Positions 1 to 8,866 of a stretch of 64,000 bases of DNA are shown here, piece after piece. The stretch spans positions 186,001-250,000 of the forward strand of contig NZ_JAKGCU010000002.1 in assembly GCF_021556435.1 (NCBI RefSeq), in the 5' to 3' direction. The position numbers were made by a program, and so were the translations under genes. The first letter of the stretch is position 1. Each line of letters starts with the position of its first letter. Source of the DNA: Gordonia tangerina (lineage in GTDB: Bacteria > Actinomycetota > Actinomycetes > Mycobacteriales > Mycobacteriaceae). Under the pieces are notes generated by a model. It had not been told where the DNA came from and did not search any database. It worked only from the letters and a program-made list of their open reading frames with translations.

Positions 1-252
1 CGATGCAGTGCCGGATCCGACCGCTCGCACGGCGTCGATGTACTCGGTGGAATGGACCACTGTCAACGCCGAGTCGTCGATCGCCAGGGGTGCGCGGCTG
101 TCCACTCCGTCGAGGACCCCCAGGCTCTGCGCGAGCGTCATGGTCAGCGCCAGCCGGACCGGATTCATCGGGTGGGTGTGGGCCCACTTGTAGGTCAGGA
201 AGTCCTCACTCCAGATGACTGCCGCCGCTTCGTCGCCCGTGCTCCGCGTCAC
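1..252 (-). CDS. acuC: AcuC-like histone deacetylase family protein (N-terminal part)
   Basis: The minus strand is open from a GTG at 252 to the window edge, giving the first 84 residues; the C-terminus lies outside. The stretch FLTYKWAHTHPMNPVRL and the later VHSTEYIDAV are typical of the N-terminus of AcuC/acetoin-utilisation proteins in the arginase/deacetylase fold superfamily. Family members remove acetyl groups from lysines, for example on acetyl-CoA synthetase, using zinc. The zinc ligands are expected beyond the edge and cannot be seen. The gene diverges from ideR across a 146-bp gap holding a perfect 12-bp hairpin. Family call is good; substrate is unknown. Confidence 0.8.
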   Translation of the reverse strand, partial: MTRSTGDEAAAVIWSEDFLTYKWAHTHPMNPVRLALTMTLAQSLGVLDGVDSRAPLAIDDSALTVVHSTEYIDAVRAVGSGTAS

Positions 253-271
253 GGTTTCAGGCTAGGGCATG

Positions 272-302
272 TCCCTCGATTCCACCGCGAGGAATCGAGG
301 GA
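272..302. promoter_or_regulatory. Perfect 12-bp inverted repeat between acuC and ideR
   Basis: Bases 272-283 (TCCCTCGATTCC) pair perfectly with 291-302 across a 7-base loop. The element sits 20 bp before the acuC GTG and about 97 bp before ideR. No T-run follows on either strand, so it is not a classical terminator. It could be a regulator operator or a 5'-UTR hairpin for acuC. It does not resemble the TTAGGTTAG-type iron box. Confidence 0.6.
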
Positions 303-398
303 GTGGTGTGCGCGCGGCAACCGACGGTGACGACACGCAGGACCCGAACCGGTGGGCAGGTCAAGGTACCCTTGGGACAGACGAAGGGACTGCGTACC

Positions 399-1082
399 GT
401 GAACGATCTGGTTGACACCACCGAGATGTACTTGCGGACGATCTACGACCTCGAAGAGGAAGGCATCGTCCCCCTGCGCGCACGTATCGCCGAGCGGCTC
501 GAGCAAAGCGGCCCGACCGTGTCACAGACGGTCGCCCGCATGGAGCGGGACGGCCTCTTGCATGTGGCCGGCGACCGGCACCTCGAACTCACCGAGAAGG
601 GCCGCGAGCTCGCTGTGGCGGTGATGCGCAAGCACCGGCTAGCCGAGCGGCTGCTCGTCGACGTCATCGGTATGCCCTGGGACCAGGTCCACGAGGAGGC
701 CTGCCGCTGGGAGCACGTCATGAGCGAGAACGTCGAGCGGCGTCTGCTGGCCGTGCTGGACAACCCGACGACATCGCCTTACGGCAATCCCATCCCGGGT
801 CTGGACCAGCTGGGCATGGACAAGGCTCCGGCCACCGACGGCGCCACCCGCCTGTCCGACCTTCCCCAGGGCGATCCGGTGGTCGTCATCGTCCGGCGGC
901 TGTCCGAGCACGCCCAATCCGATGCGGCGCTGATCAGCGATCTGCGTGAGGCCGGCGTGGTGCCCAACGCCCGCGTGACGGTGACCATCAGCCCCGGCCG
1001 CGCCGTGGTGAACTCCCCCGGTCACGACGGTCTCGAGCTGGCCGAGGACATGGCACACGCGGTGTTCGTCGAGAAGGTCTGA
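399..1082 (+). CDS. ideR: Iron-dependent repressor IdeR (DtxR family)
   Basis: A 227-residue DtxR-family metalloregulator, very close to mycobacterial IdeR throughout. With Fe2+ bound it dimerises on iron boxes, represses siderophore genes and activates iron storage. The N-terminal winged helix (about 1-70) contains SGPTVSQTVARMERDGL. The dimerisation/metal domain carries HEEACRWEHVMSE, including the conserved Cys and His/Glu ligands. A C-terminal SH3-like domain follows. The start is the GTG at 399, giving VNDLVDTTEMYLRTIYD as in IdeR, with AAGGGA about 10 bases upstream; the open frame extends to 303 but that part has no family similarity. Confidence 0.95.
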   Translation: MNDLVDTTEMYLRTIYDLEEEGIVPLRARIAERLEQSGPTVSQTVARMERDGLLHVAGDRHLELTEKGRELAVAVMRKHRLAERLLVDVIGMPWDQVHEEACRWEHVMSENVERRLLAVLDNPTTSPYGNPIPGLDQLGMDKAPATDGATRLSDLPQGDPVVVIVRRLSEHAQSDAALISDLREAGVVPNARVTVTISPGRAVVNSPGHDGLELAEDMAHAVFVEKV

Positions 1083-1123
1083 GTTTCGGTTCCACTCAGG
1101 TCCCCGGCGATGACACGGCCCGG

Positions 1124-2230
1124 TCAGCTCACCTCACGGTCGACGCTGGGCCCGGGCATCGCGACACCGAGCGAATCGGCGACGTCGTAGCCCATCGGGA
1201 TCATCTCCCGCATCGCGGTGGGGTGTATCCCGCCGCGCAGCGCCGTGTCGAGCAGGTCCGCCAGATGCCACTGCGGATCCGCCGCCAACGCATGATCAAA
1301 GGCGACGCCGGCGTATCCGCCTTCGCCATTGACGTAATGCAGATGCCCGAGCATCGTGGCCGCGCTTGCGGACCTCGAGCCCCTCAGCCGCCGGGCGAGT
1401 TGGCGCCACAGGGCCTCCGCGGCGTGGCGCAGATCGGTGACCGCCAGCACGAGGGCGGCATCGCGGACCTGCAGCCGCAACAACGCATCGCCGAGGAGCG
1501 TGACCGCGGCGCAATCGAGTTCTGGTGGGTGGCGAGGCGACGCGAAGGCGATCACGTGCCCGACCAGCTCACGCAACAGCACTCCGTCGTCGATGCCGAC
1601 TATCTCGTCGATGCCGTCTATGTCGTCACCGAACTCGCGGTGCGGGCCCACGCAATGAGGCAACGGCCGCAACATCTCCTGCATCTCCGAACGTCGCGCG
1701 AGCACTCGCCGGCCGCTCTCGACGGCATGTCGGACAGCCGTCGGACTGGTGTGTGGGTCGGCCATCCGCCCCCGCAATGCTCCGGCGCGCGTCAGCGGTA
1801 TATACGTGCCGGCGGTTTGCGGAGCGTCCCACACCCGCTGCCAACGCGCATTGTCGGCGAACTGCTCGACCACGAATCCGGCAACGGCACCACCGATCCC
1901 GGCGAAACACCGGTCCGCGGTCACGCACACCCGTCGGTACCGATCGTCTCCGATCGGATACCGATCGTCGGCGATCACCAGGATGACGGCGTGTGCTTGC
2001 TCGCGCGCGCAGATCTCCGCGAGTCCGTCGAGGACCGTGACCAACGGTGCCGCGAGGTCGCCGTTCTCGTCGAAGATCAGGTCGTGACGCATGGTGGTCC
2101 GCACGGTGTGCGGGTCGGCTCCGAAGGCAAGAACGATCAACGATCGTTCGGGGATGAATCCGAGGAGGCCGGGTAGTGCCGTCAGGAGCGACGACGGGGT
2201 GAGCGGGCGTGGGCGCTGTGAGGTCGACAT
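1124..2230 (-). CDS. DUF4192 family protein
   Basis: A 368-residue protein of unknown function. The N-terminal segment (S)LLTALPGLLGFIPERSLIVL is the hallmark of DUF4192, common in actinobacteria. The rest is soluble and rich in Ala, Arg and Asp, with no signal peptide or membrane segment. The position next to ideR matches Rv2712c in M. tuberculosis. I chose the ATG at 2230 (MSTSQRPRPL); a start at 2272 is possible but adds residues unlike the family. It converges with ideR, with only 41 bp between the two stop codons. Confidence 0.8.
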   Translation of the reverse strand: MSTSQRPRPLTPSSLLTALPGLLGFIPERSLIVLAFGADPHTVRTTMRHDLIFDENGDLAAPLVTVLDGLAEICAREQAHAVILVIADDRYPIGDDRYRRVCVTADRCFAGIGGAVAGFVVEQFADNARWQRVWDAPQTAGTYIPLTRAGALRGRMADPHTSPTAVRHAVESGRRVLARRSEMQEMLRPLPHCVGPHREFGDDIDGIDEIVGIDDGVLLRELVGHVIAFASPRHPPELDCAAVTLLGDALLRLQVRDAALVLAVTDLRHAAEALWRQLARRLRGSRSASAATMLGHLHYVNGEGGYAGVAFDHALAADPQWHLADLLDTALRGGIHPTAMREMIPMGYDVADSLGVAMPGPSVDREVS

Positions 2231-2346
2231 GACCCCATCCTCAGGTGATTCGGAGCATGCCCACGCCCCCAATCACCTGCTGTGCACAACCGAATCGGTC
2301 CTCCACAGGTGGCCTTCGGCTCGGCGGTCGCCCAGGCCGATCGCCG

Positions 2347-3147
2347 TCACCCGAAGGCAGCAGTGATCGCCGAGTCGAACAATGCGTCCAGCGATGCCCC
2401 GGCCTCGGCCGACATCTCGTCCGCGCCCTGGTGCCGGTACTCGACGATCACCCGGATCCCGTCCTGCTGCGCCATCAGACCAGTGGTGCCGGTGATCAGG
2501 GGCGACTCGGCACCGCCGGTGGTCATCGTCCGCCGCAATGCGGCGGTCTGGTTACCGGACCGGTTCGGCGCCGGCAGCACCTCGGTGGTGACGACAGTGA
2601 CCGCGGTCGGCGCGGACCCGGTGACCGTTCGTGGGCACCGACGTGCCAGTCCGGTCACCTGATCGAGCGAGTCGTCGACGTGCACGACGGCCGAGGTGAA
2701 CGTGGCCGTCGAGGTGGCCGGGTCGGGGCCGACGATCACAACGGCGCCGTCCGGAGAGATCAGCCGGGGCGTGCATTCGGCCGGGGTGACGCTGCCGTGC
2801 AGGGGGCGCCCGGAGAGATCGGCCAGCGCTGCCGGGACGGCGGGTGCGGGCAGCCGGGTCGCGGTGTGATCCGGGAAGTCTGCCGGCGCGAGCGAGCGGG
2901 CGGTGAGATCCTCACTTCCACCGGCAGTTGCCTGGCCATCGACCGAACAACCCGCCGTAAGCAGTGCGAGCGCAAGCAGTGCGAGCGCCGCAAGAAGGAC
3001 CGGACCCCGGCCACCGCGCCGCCGGGGTTGCCCGAACTCGACCCGGTCCAGCTCGCAACGCCCCGCTTCCGACGTTGGGCGGTCGGGCCGGTCACGCTCG
3101 GGTGACACGACACGCAGCGCAGACGACGCACGACGCAGCCATTCCAT
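2347..3147 (-). CDS. Putative secreted lipoprotein with sensor-like domain
   Basis: About 266 residues. A basic N-terminus is followed by a Leu/Ala-rich hydrophobic segment ending in a lipobox LTAGC (Cys near residue 67), so the protein should be lipid-anchored outside the membrane. The mature part carries conserved-looking Cys residues (AECTP, RRCPRT) and resembles the PknH-sensor/DUF5642-like lipoproteins of mycolic actinobacteria, though I cannot fix the family. The hydrophobic core is encoded by an exact 15-bp tandem duplication (2959-2988). The first start is a GTG at 3150 directly followed by ATG at 3147; I used the ATG. Divergent from the PAC2 gene. Confidence 0.65.
   Translation of the reverse strand: MEWLRRASSALRVVSPERDRPDRPTSEAGRCELDRVEFGQPRRRGGRGPVLLAALALLALALLTAGCSVDGQATAGGSEDLTARSLAPADFPDHTATRLPAPAVPAALADLSGRPLHGSVTPAECTPRLISPDGAVVIVGPDPATSTATFTSAVVHVDDSLDQVTGLARRCPRTVTGSAPTAVTVVTTEVLPAPNRSGNQTAALRRTMTTGGAESPLITGTTGLMAQQDGIRVIVEYRHQGADEMSAEAGASLDALFDSAITAAFG
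2959..2988. repeat. Exact 2 x 15-bp tandem repeat inside lipoprotein signal peptide
   Basis: The unit AAGCAGTGCGAGCGC occurs twice with no mismatch (2959-2973 and 2974-2988). On the coding (minus) strand it encodes a doubled five-residue Ala/Leu block in the hydrophobic core of the signal peptide. The reading frame is kept because 15 is a multiple of three. Confidence 0.9.
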
Positions 3148-3353
3148 CACAACGACCTACTGTGCCACCGTCTACTCTCCGGGACCGGTCACGACACCCG
3201 CAGCCTCGGGTGCCACCCGGGAATCCTCATCCCGGTCGTGGTGTTGAAACCGGTGACAGCAGCCATGGGAGGTGGCGGACCGGCAGCGCGTGATTGGCCC
3301 CGGGGACCACCGATGCGAGACACTTGAGACAACCGACACGAGGAGGCACGACC

Positions 3354-4400
3354 ATGGACGAGCGGCCCGCCGAGCACAGCGCGCTGTACTCGCTGGAGTT
3401 CCCCGCGCCCCAGGTCTCCAATGACGAGGGCACGGGGCCGGTACTGGTCCACGCGCTCGAGGGCTTCGCCGATGCCGGCCATGCCGTCGCGCTGGCCGCG
3501 CGGCATCTGCGTGACGCGCTTGACTCCGAACTCGTCGCGACCTTTTCCACCGACGAATTGATCGATTACCGGTCGCGGCGGCCCACCGTCACCTTCGACG
3601 GGAACACCTTCACCGATATCGAGATGCCGTCGCTGACGATGCACGCGATCCGGGACACCACCGGACGCCCTTTCCTGCTTCTGGCCGGTTCCGAACCCGA
3701 TCTGCGTTGGGAACAGTTCGTCGAAGCGGTGCGCAGGCTGGTGGAACACTTCGGTGTCACCGATGTCATCGGGCTCAACGCGATACCGATGGCGGTGCCA
3801 CACACGCGCCCGGCGTCGCTCACCGCACACGGCAACGAGCCCGACCGGCTCGGCGACCTGCCGCGGTGGGGCTCGGAGATGAAGCTTCCGGCGAGCGCGT
3901 CGATGCTGCTCGAGCTGCGGATGAGCCAGCACGATCATCGCGCGTCGGGGCTGTCGGTGCATGTACCGCACTACCTGTCGCAGACCGACTATCCGGCTGC
4001 GTCTGCGCGACTGCTGACTGCGGTCGGCGAACTCACCGGCCTGCAGATCCCGGTCGCCGCACTGGACAACGCCGCCGCCAAGGTACGCGAACAGGTAGAC
4101 AAGGAAGTCGACGGCAACGCCGAGATCGAAGGCGTCGTCCAAGCCCTCGAGTCGCAATACGACACCTTTGCCCAGGCTCAGGCCCAGCGAGCCTCGCTGC
4201 TGGCGGCAGAGGCCGACCTGCCGACCGGCGACGAACTCGGCGCGGAGCTGGAACGTTTCCTGGCCCAGCAGACCGGCGACGGTGACGTCGGACAAGGAGG
4301 CCAGGGACCGGGCGCGAACGGGGAACCGGGCCGCGAAGATGCGCCGGACGACGATGAACCGGGCGACGACGGACCGGGCGGTTCGCCATCGCCGATCTGA
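3354..4400 (+). CDS. PAC2 family protein (Rv2714-like)
   Basis: A 348-residue PAC2-superfamily protein, related to proteasome-assembly chaperone PAC2, in the position of Rv2714. Its bacterial role is not established. The conserved core includes VLVHALEGFADAGHAV near the start and a region around HVPHYLSQTDYPAAS. The last 50 residues are a Gly/Asp/Pro-rich acidic tail that is probably disordered. The ATG at 3354 is preceded at 3341-3346 by a strong AGGAGG; the frame is open to 3294 but lacks a better site. Its stop overlaps the presumed CTG start of the downstream helicase (CTGA), implying coupled translation. Confidence 0.88.
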   Translation: MDERPAEHSALYSLEFPAPQVSNDEGTGPVLVHALEGFADAGHAVALAARHLRDALDSELVATFSTDELIDYRSRRPTVTFDGNTFTDIEMPSLTMHAIRDTTGRPFLLLAGSEPDLRWEQFVEAVRRLVEHFGVTDVIGLNAIPMAVPHTRPASLTAHGNEPDRLGDLPRWGSEMKLPASASMLLELRMSQHDHRASGLSVHVPHYLSQTDYPAASARLLTAVGELTGLQIPVAALDNAAAKVREQVDKEVDGNAEIEGVVQALESQYDTFAQAQAQRASLLAAEADLPTGDELGAELERFLAQQTGDGDVGQGGQGPGANGEPGREDAPDDDEPGDDGPGGSPSPI

Positions 4401-6499
4401 GCGAGACGACCACCCGGCACCTCGTACCCGTCGACGACGAGGACACCGCATTCGAGGTCTTCGCTGGCTGGTGGGATGAACGTGGGATTGCGCTGTACCC
4501 CCACCAAGAGGAATCGCTGCTGGAGTTGATCTCAGGCAACAACGTGATCCTCGCGACCCCGACCGGCTCGGGGAAGTCGCTCGTGGCGGCCGGCGCCATC
4601 TACTTCGCCCGCTGCCGCGGGGAACGCGCCTATTACACGGCGCCGATCAAGGCGTTGGTCAGCGAAAAGTTCTTCGACCTGTGCGCGACCTTCGGCGCCG
4701 ACTCTGTCGGGCTGTTGACCGGCGACGCCGCGGTCAACGCGAACGCCCCGATCATCTGCGCGACGGCCGAGATCGTGGCAAATCTGGCCTTGCGCGACGG
4801 CGACCGCAGCGACATCGGCGCACTGGTCGCCGATGAATTCCATTACTACGGCGAGCCCGACCGTGGTTGGGCCTGGCAGGTGCCACTCGTCGAACTCCCC
4901 AACACCCAGTTCCTGCTGATGTCGGCGACCCTCGGCGACACCTCGTTCTTCGTCGACGATCTGCAGCGGCGCACCGGCCGCGACACCACCGCGGTCACCG
5001 GTACCGAACGGCCCGTACCGCTCGATCACAGCTACGCGATCACGCCGATCCACGAAACAATCGAGAATCTCGTCACCGCCGGCCGCGCACCGATCTACGT
5101 GGTGCACTTCACCCAGGCCGCCGCCGTGGAACGCGCGCAGGCGCTGATGTCGGTGAAGATCGCCGACAAGGCCGATCGCGCCGCGATCGCTGAGGCGATC
5201 GGAGACTTCCGATTCCATACCGGATTCGGTGCGACACTGTCGAAACTGCTACGGGCCGGCATCGGCGTCCACCACGCCGGCATGCTCCCCCGCTACCGCC
5301 GCCTCGTCGAGCGTCTCGCCCAGCAAGGGCTACTGAAGGTGATCGCGGGCACCGACACCCTCGGCGTGGGCATCAACGTACCCATCCGGACGGTCCTGTT
5401 CGCCGGGCTCAGCAAGTACGACGGCACCCGGGTGCGCCGGCTGCGCGCCCGCGAGTTCCACCAGATCGCCGGTCGAGCGGGTCGTGCCGGATTCGATACC
5501 GTCGGTTATGTGGTGGCGCAGGCCCCCGAGCACGATGTCGAGAACGCACGCGCCGTCGCCAAGGCCGGCGATGACCCGAAGAAGCTTCGCAAACTCGTCC
5601 GGAAGAAACCGCCAGAGGGCTTCGTGTCGTGGGGCGAGAAGACCTTCACCCAGCTCGTCGACGCTCCGGACGAACCATTGCGATCCCATTTCCGGATGAC
5701 CACGGCCATCCTGATGGAGGTGCTGGCACGGCCGGGCGACTGTTTCGCGGCCTTGCGGCATCTACTCGAAGACAACCACGAACCGCGCAGTCGTCAGCTC
5801 CGACAGATCCGCCACACGATCGAGTTGTTCCGCGGCTTGCGAGATTCCGGCATCGTCGTACAACTCGACGCCCCGGACGCCGACGGAAAGAACGTCGCAC
5901 TCTCGGTGGATATGCCGGAGAACTTCGCGTTGACCAACCCGCTCTCGTCGTTCGCGCTGGCGGCGTTCGAGATCCTCGATCCCGACTCGTCGACGTACGC
6001 TCTCGATGTCATCTCGATCCTGGAGTCCACCCTGGAGGATCCACGGCAGGTGTTGTTCGCCCAGCGTAAGGTGGCTCGCGACGCCGCGGTCGCCGAGATG
6101 AAGGCCGACGGTATCGCGTACGAAGAACGCATGGCACGGCTGGAGGAGATCACCTGGCCGCGCCCGCTTTTCGACGAGATCGAGTTCGCGTTCTCCGTCT
6201 ACCGGCGCGGACACCCATGGGTGGCGTCCTCTCCACCGTCGCCGAAATCGGTGCTGCGCGAGATGCTGGAGCGCTCGATGACCTTCACCGAACTCATCTC
6301 CGGCTACGGCCTCGCCCGCAGCGAGGGAGTGGTTCTCCGCTATCTGTCTGACTGTTATCGGGTTCTGCGCCAAGGTCTTCCGAACACCGTCAGCACCGAC
6401 GAGATAGCCGAGATCACCGAACACGTGGGCACGATGGTGCGCTCGGTGGACTCCAGCCTCGTCGACGAATGGGAGCAGCTGACCCACTCGGAGGCCTGA
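4397..6499 (+). CDS. DEAD/DEAH-box helicase with DUF3516 domain
   Basis: A superfamily 2 helicase of about 700 residues. Walker A TPTGSGKS is at 54-61, the Walker B/DEFH box at 146-149, SAT in MSATLGD, and motif VI QIAGRAGRAG in the second RecA domain; a DUF3516-like region follows. The frame has no ATG, GTG or TTG before a TTG at 4526, yet the upstream codons encode clear family sequence, including FAGWWDERGIALYPHQEE, the Q-motif region. The likeliest start is CTG at 4397, overlapping the PAC2 stop; a TGA at 4355 caps any longer version. The protein seems to end soon after DSSLVDEWEQLT, earlier than relatives I remember. RNA or DNA substrate is unknown. Confidence 0.82.
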   Translation: MSETTTRHLVPVDDEDTAFEVFAGWWDERGIALYPHQEESLLELISGNNVILATPTGSGKSLVAAGAIYFARCRGERAYYTAPIKALVSEKFFDLCATFGADSVGLLTGDAAVNANAPIICATAEIVANLALRDGDRSDIGALVADEFHYYGEPDRGWAWQVPLVELPNTQFLLMSATLGDTSFFVDDLQRRTGRDTTAVTGTERPVPLDHSYAITPIHETIENLVTAGRAPIYVVHFTQAAAVERAQALMSVKIADKADRAAIAEAIGDFRFHTGFGATLSKLLRAGIGVHHAGMLPRYRRLVERLAQQGLLKVIAGTDTLGVGINVPIRTVLFAGLSKYDGTRVRRLRAREFHQIAGRAGRAGFDTVGYVVAQAPEHDVENARAVAKAGDDPKKLRKLVRKKPPEGFVSWGEKTFTQLVDAPDEPLRSHFRMTTAILMEVLARPGDCFAALRHLLEDNHEPRSRQLRQIRHTIELFRGLRDSGIVVQLDAPDADGKNVALSVDMPENFALTNPLSSFALAAFEILDPDSSTYALDVISILESTLEDPRQVLFAQRKVARDAAVAEMKADGIAYEERMARLEEITWPRPLFDEIEFAFSVYRRGHPWVASSPPSPKSVLREMLERSMTFTELISGYGLARSEGVVLRYLSDCYRVLRQGLPNTVSTDEIAEITEHVGTMVRSVDSSLVDEWEQLTHSEA

Positions 6500-6541
6500 A
6501 TCGCAGCGCCGCGGTCCGGACCGAGCCCCCTGGGCCGCGAC

Positions 6542-7471
6542 TCACCTGTCGACCACCGCGTCCCGGGCCACCACGTCGGAAATGACGTCCGCCAATGCGC
6601 GGTAGGCGTCTGCGCGAGAACTCGACTCACGAAACACGAGCCCGATCCGTCGGCCGGGCCGTGGCCGCGCAAACATGGCGGTCGCCAGGCCACCGCCGCC
6701 GGTCTCGACCGCCACCGCGGTCTGCGGTATCAACGTCACACCGAGACCGCCTTCGACACACTGGACCGCCGTGGCCAGCGATGCCGCGCGCGTCTGCCCG
6801 ACCTCGGGCCGCACGCCGGCCAACCGGCAGACCTCCAACGCCTGATCGCGCAGACAGTGCCCTTCGTCGAGCAACAACAACGGTAGATCGGCGAGTTGGT
6901 CCGGATTCACGCGTTTGCGCCCGGCCAGCGGGTGATCATGGGGCAGGGCGAGGACAAAATCTTCGCGGTACATCGGGATCTCGCCGAGGCCGGATTCATT
7001 GGTGGGCAACGCCATGACGGCGACGTCGAGTGATCCCTCTCTCAGCTGACCCACCAACCTGGTGGTCTGGTCCTCCACCACCTGCACGCCGAGCTCGGGT
7101 AGCCGATCGGCCAGTTCGCGCAGCACAGCGGGCAGAATGTACGGCGCCACAGTGGGAATGAGTCCGAGCCGCACCGTCGACGCCAGCGGGTCACCGTTAC
7201 CCGACGCCGCCGAGACCAGTTCGTCGACCGCATCGATCACCGCGAGCGCCTTGGGTAGCAGACGCTGGCCTTCGGGCGTCAAGAAGACACGCCGGGTGGT
7301 GCGTTCGACGAGTTGTAGCCCGAGCCCCGCCTCGAGGCCACCGAGACCCTGCGACAAGGTTGGCTGGCTGACACCAAGATTCGCAGCGGCAGAACCGAAA
7401 TGGCGATCCTTGGCGATCGCGGCGAATGCGCGCAACGCGGCGATCGAGGGCTGATAACTCTTATTGGGCAT
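6542..7471 (-). CDS. oxyR: Hydrogen-peroxide sensor OxyR (LysR family)
   Basis: A 309-residue LysR-type activator. The helix-turn-helix (about 13-60) includes [17 protein letters not shown]. The effector domain has the redox pair Cys206 and Cys215 in [13 protein letters not shown], matching the Cys199/Cys208 disulfide switch of E. coli OxyR. It diverges from ahpC, its classical target. I took the ATG at 7471 ([10 protein letters not shown]), as in orthologues; an open extension to 7498 runs into the operator region. Convergent with the helicase gene across 42 bp. Confidence 0.93.
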   Translation of the reverse strand: MPNKSYQPSIAALRAFAAIAKDRHFGSAAANLGVSQPTLSQGLGGLEAGLGLQLVERTTRRVFLTPEGQRLLPKALAVIDAVDELVSAASGNGDPLASTVRLGLIPTVAPYILPAVLRELADRLPELGVQVVEDQTTRLVGQLREGSLDVAVMALPTNESGLGEIPMYREDFVLALPHDHPLAGRKRVNPDQLADLPLLLLDEGHCLRDQALEVCRLAGVRPEVGQTRAASLATAVQCVEGGLGVTLIPQTAVAVETGGGGLATAMFARPRPGRRIGLVFRESSSRADAYRALADVISDVVARDAVVDR

Positions 7472-7500
7472 ACCTATCAATATAGTGTGTATCATCACGT
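7469..7500. promoter_or_regulatory. Probable OxyR binding region between oxyR and ahpC
   Basis: The oxyR-proximal gap is AT-rich against a GC-rich background and contains CTATCAATATAG (7474-7485), an inverted CTAT-N4-ATAG, flanked by more GATA/TATC elements (TGATAA near 7452, GTATCA near 7489). OxyR sites are built from ATAG/CTAT-like elements at regular spacing. The site abuts the oxyR start, as expected for autoregulation plus activation of ahpC. Confidence 0.55.
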
Positions 7501-7598
7501 TTCACTTTCGCCGAGATTTCGGCACGATAGTGCATGTCTGACGAAATCCTTCGCGCAAGACAACAGAATCACCGCCACATAGAGGAGCGACTCAACCC

Positions 7599-8186
7599 AT
7601 GCCACTGTTGACCATCGGCGACCAGTTCCCGGCCTACAACCTCACCGCGGTCATCGGCGGCGACCTCTCGAAGGTGAACGCCCAGCAGCCCGACGACTAC
7701 TTCACCACCGTCACCAGCGAGGACCACCCCGGCAAGTGGCGCATCGTCTTCTTCTGGCCCAAGGACTTCACCTTCGTGTGCCCGACCGAGATCGCTGCGT
7801 TCGGCAAACTCGAGGACGAGTTCGCCGACCGCGACGCACAGGTGCTCGGCGCCTCGGTGGACAACGAGTTCGTGCACTTCCAGTGGCGCGCGCAGCACGA
7901 GGATCTCAAAACCCTCCCGTTCCCCATGCTCAGTGACCTGAAGCGTGAACTCGCCTCCGCAGCAGGCGTTCTCAATGCAGACGGCGTCGCCGACCGCGCC
8001 ACCTTCATCGTCGACCCGAACAACGAGATCCAGTTCGTCTCGGTGACGGCCGGATCCGTCGGACGCAACGTCGACGAGGTGCTGCGCGTTCTCGACGCGC
8101 TGCAGTCCGACGAACTGTGCGCATGCAATTGGAAGAAGGGCGATCCGACGCTCGACGCCGGCGAACTGCTGACCGCAAGCGTCTGA
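7599..8186 (+). CDS. ahpC: Alkyl hydroperoxide reductase AhpC
   Basis: A 195-residue 2-Cys peroxiredoxin that reduces hydrogen peroxide, organic peroxides and peroxynitrite in the cytoplasm. The peroxidatic Cys61 is in FVCPTE. Cys174 and Cys176 in ELCACNW match the resolving pair of M. tuberculosis AhpC, which is recycled by AhpD. GAGGAG lies upstream of the ATG at 7599. ahpD follows after 11 bp as an operon, and oxyR diverges upstream, so peroxide induction is expected. Confidence 0.97.
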   Translation: MPLLTIGDQFPAYNLTAVIGGDLSKVNAQQPDDYFTTVTSEDHPGKWRIVFFWPKDFTFVCPTEIAAFGKLEDEFADRDAQVLGASVDNEFVHFQWRAQHEDLKTLPFPMLSDLKRELASAAGVLNADGVADRATFIVDPNNEIQFVSVTAGSVGRNVDEVLRVLDALQSDELCACNWKKGDPTLDAGELLTASV

Positions 8187-8197
8187 GAGGACAGCAC

Positions 8198-8731
8198 ATG
8201 AGCATCGACAATCTCAAGGAAGCACTTCCGGAGTACGCCAAGGACCTCAAGCTGAACCTCGGTTCGCTCGCCCGGTCCACCGAGCTCACCGAGCAGCAGC
8301 TGTGGGGCACCTTCCTCGCCACCGCCGCGGCTGCGCGAAACCCGCAGGTGCTCAACGAGATCGCGAGCGAGGCCGCCGACGTTCTTTCGGCGGAGGCGTA
8401 CAACGCGGCGCTCGGCGCCGCATCGATCATGGGCATGAACAACGTCGCCTACCGGGCCAAGAGTTTCCTCGGCGACGATTACGCTGGAGTCCGGATGGGC
8501 CTGCGGATGAACATCATCGGCAACCCAGGCGTCGAGAAGGCCGATTTCGAGCTGTGGAGCCTGGCGGTATCCACCATCAACGGCTGTCACGACTGCACCA
8601 GCGCCCACGCCGACGTGGTACGCAAGGCCGGGCTGACCAAGGAGCAGGTCTGGGAGGCCGTGAAGGTCGCCGCAACCATCGAGGGCGTGGCGCAGGCCCT
8701 GACGACCACACAGGTCCTGACCGGGGTCTGA
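8198..8731 (+). CDS. ahpD: Alkyl hydroperoxidase AhpD
   Basis: A 177-residue CMD/AhpD-fold thiol reductase, the same length as mycobacterial AhpD. Cys130 and Cys133 in [10 protein letters not shown] form the active disulfide, with the conserved His in the same motif. It passes electrons from lipoylated dihydrolipoamide succinyltransferase/Lpd to AhpC. The ATG at 8198 has GAGAGGA upstream and sits just after ahpC. A strong hairpin follows the stop. Confidence 0.96.
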   Translation: MSIDNLKEALPEYAKDLKLNLGSLARSTELTEQQLWGTFLATAAAARNPQVLNEIASEAADVLSAEAYNAALGAASIMGMNNVAYRAKSFLGDDYAGVRMGLRMNIIGNPGVEKADFELWSLAVSTINGCHDCTSAHADVVRKAGLTKEQVWEAVKVAATIEGVAQALTTTQVLTGV

Positions 8732-8747
8732 CTCCCCTCGCCGTCGC

Positions 8748-8785
8748 AGCAGGCCCGGTCGCCCTCGCGGGTGGCCGGGCCTGCT
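8748..8785 (+). terminator. Hairpin terminator after ahpCD
   Basis: AGCAGGCCCGG (8748-8758) pairs perfectly with CCGGGCCTGCT (8775-8785) across a 16-base loop, 17 bp after the ahpD stop. There is only a weak T content downstream, which is common in high-GC actinobacteria. Confidence 0.75.
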
Positions 8786-8791
8786 GTTCAT

Positions 8792-8836
8792 CTGTGCCGT
8801 ACTGGTCTGTGCCGTACTGGTTTGTGCCGTGCTCGT
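8792..8836. repeat. Three tandem 15-bp repeats downstream of ahpD
   Basis: Units at 8792-8806 and 8807-8821 (CTGTGCCGTACTGGT) are identical. The third (8822-8836) differs at three positions. They lie in the gap between the ahpD terminator and the convergent aminotransferase gene and are not part of any convincing gene. Confidence 0.85.
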
Positions 8837-8866
8837 CGGCGCTGTTTCGCGGATGCTCGTGGCAGC

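Noticed and set aside
3189-4451. A 420-codon minus-strand open frame opposite the PAC2 gene
   Set aside because: The plus-strand gene has a perfect AGGAGG and family similarity; the minus frame has Arg-rich shadow composition.
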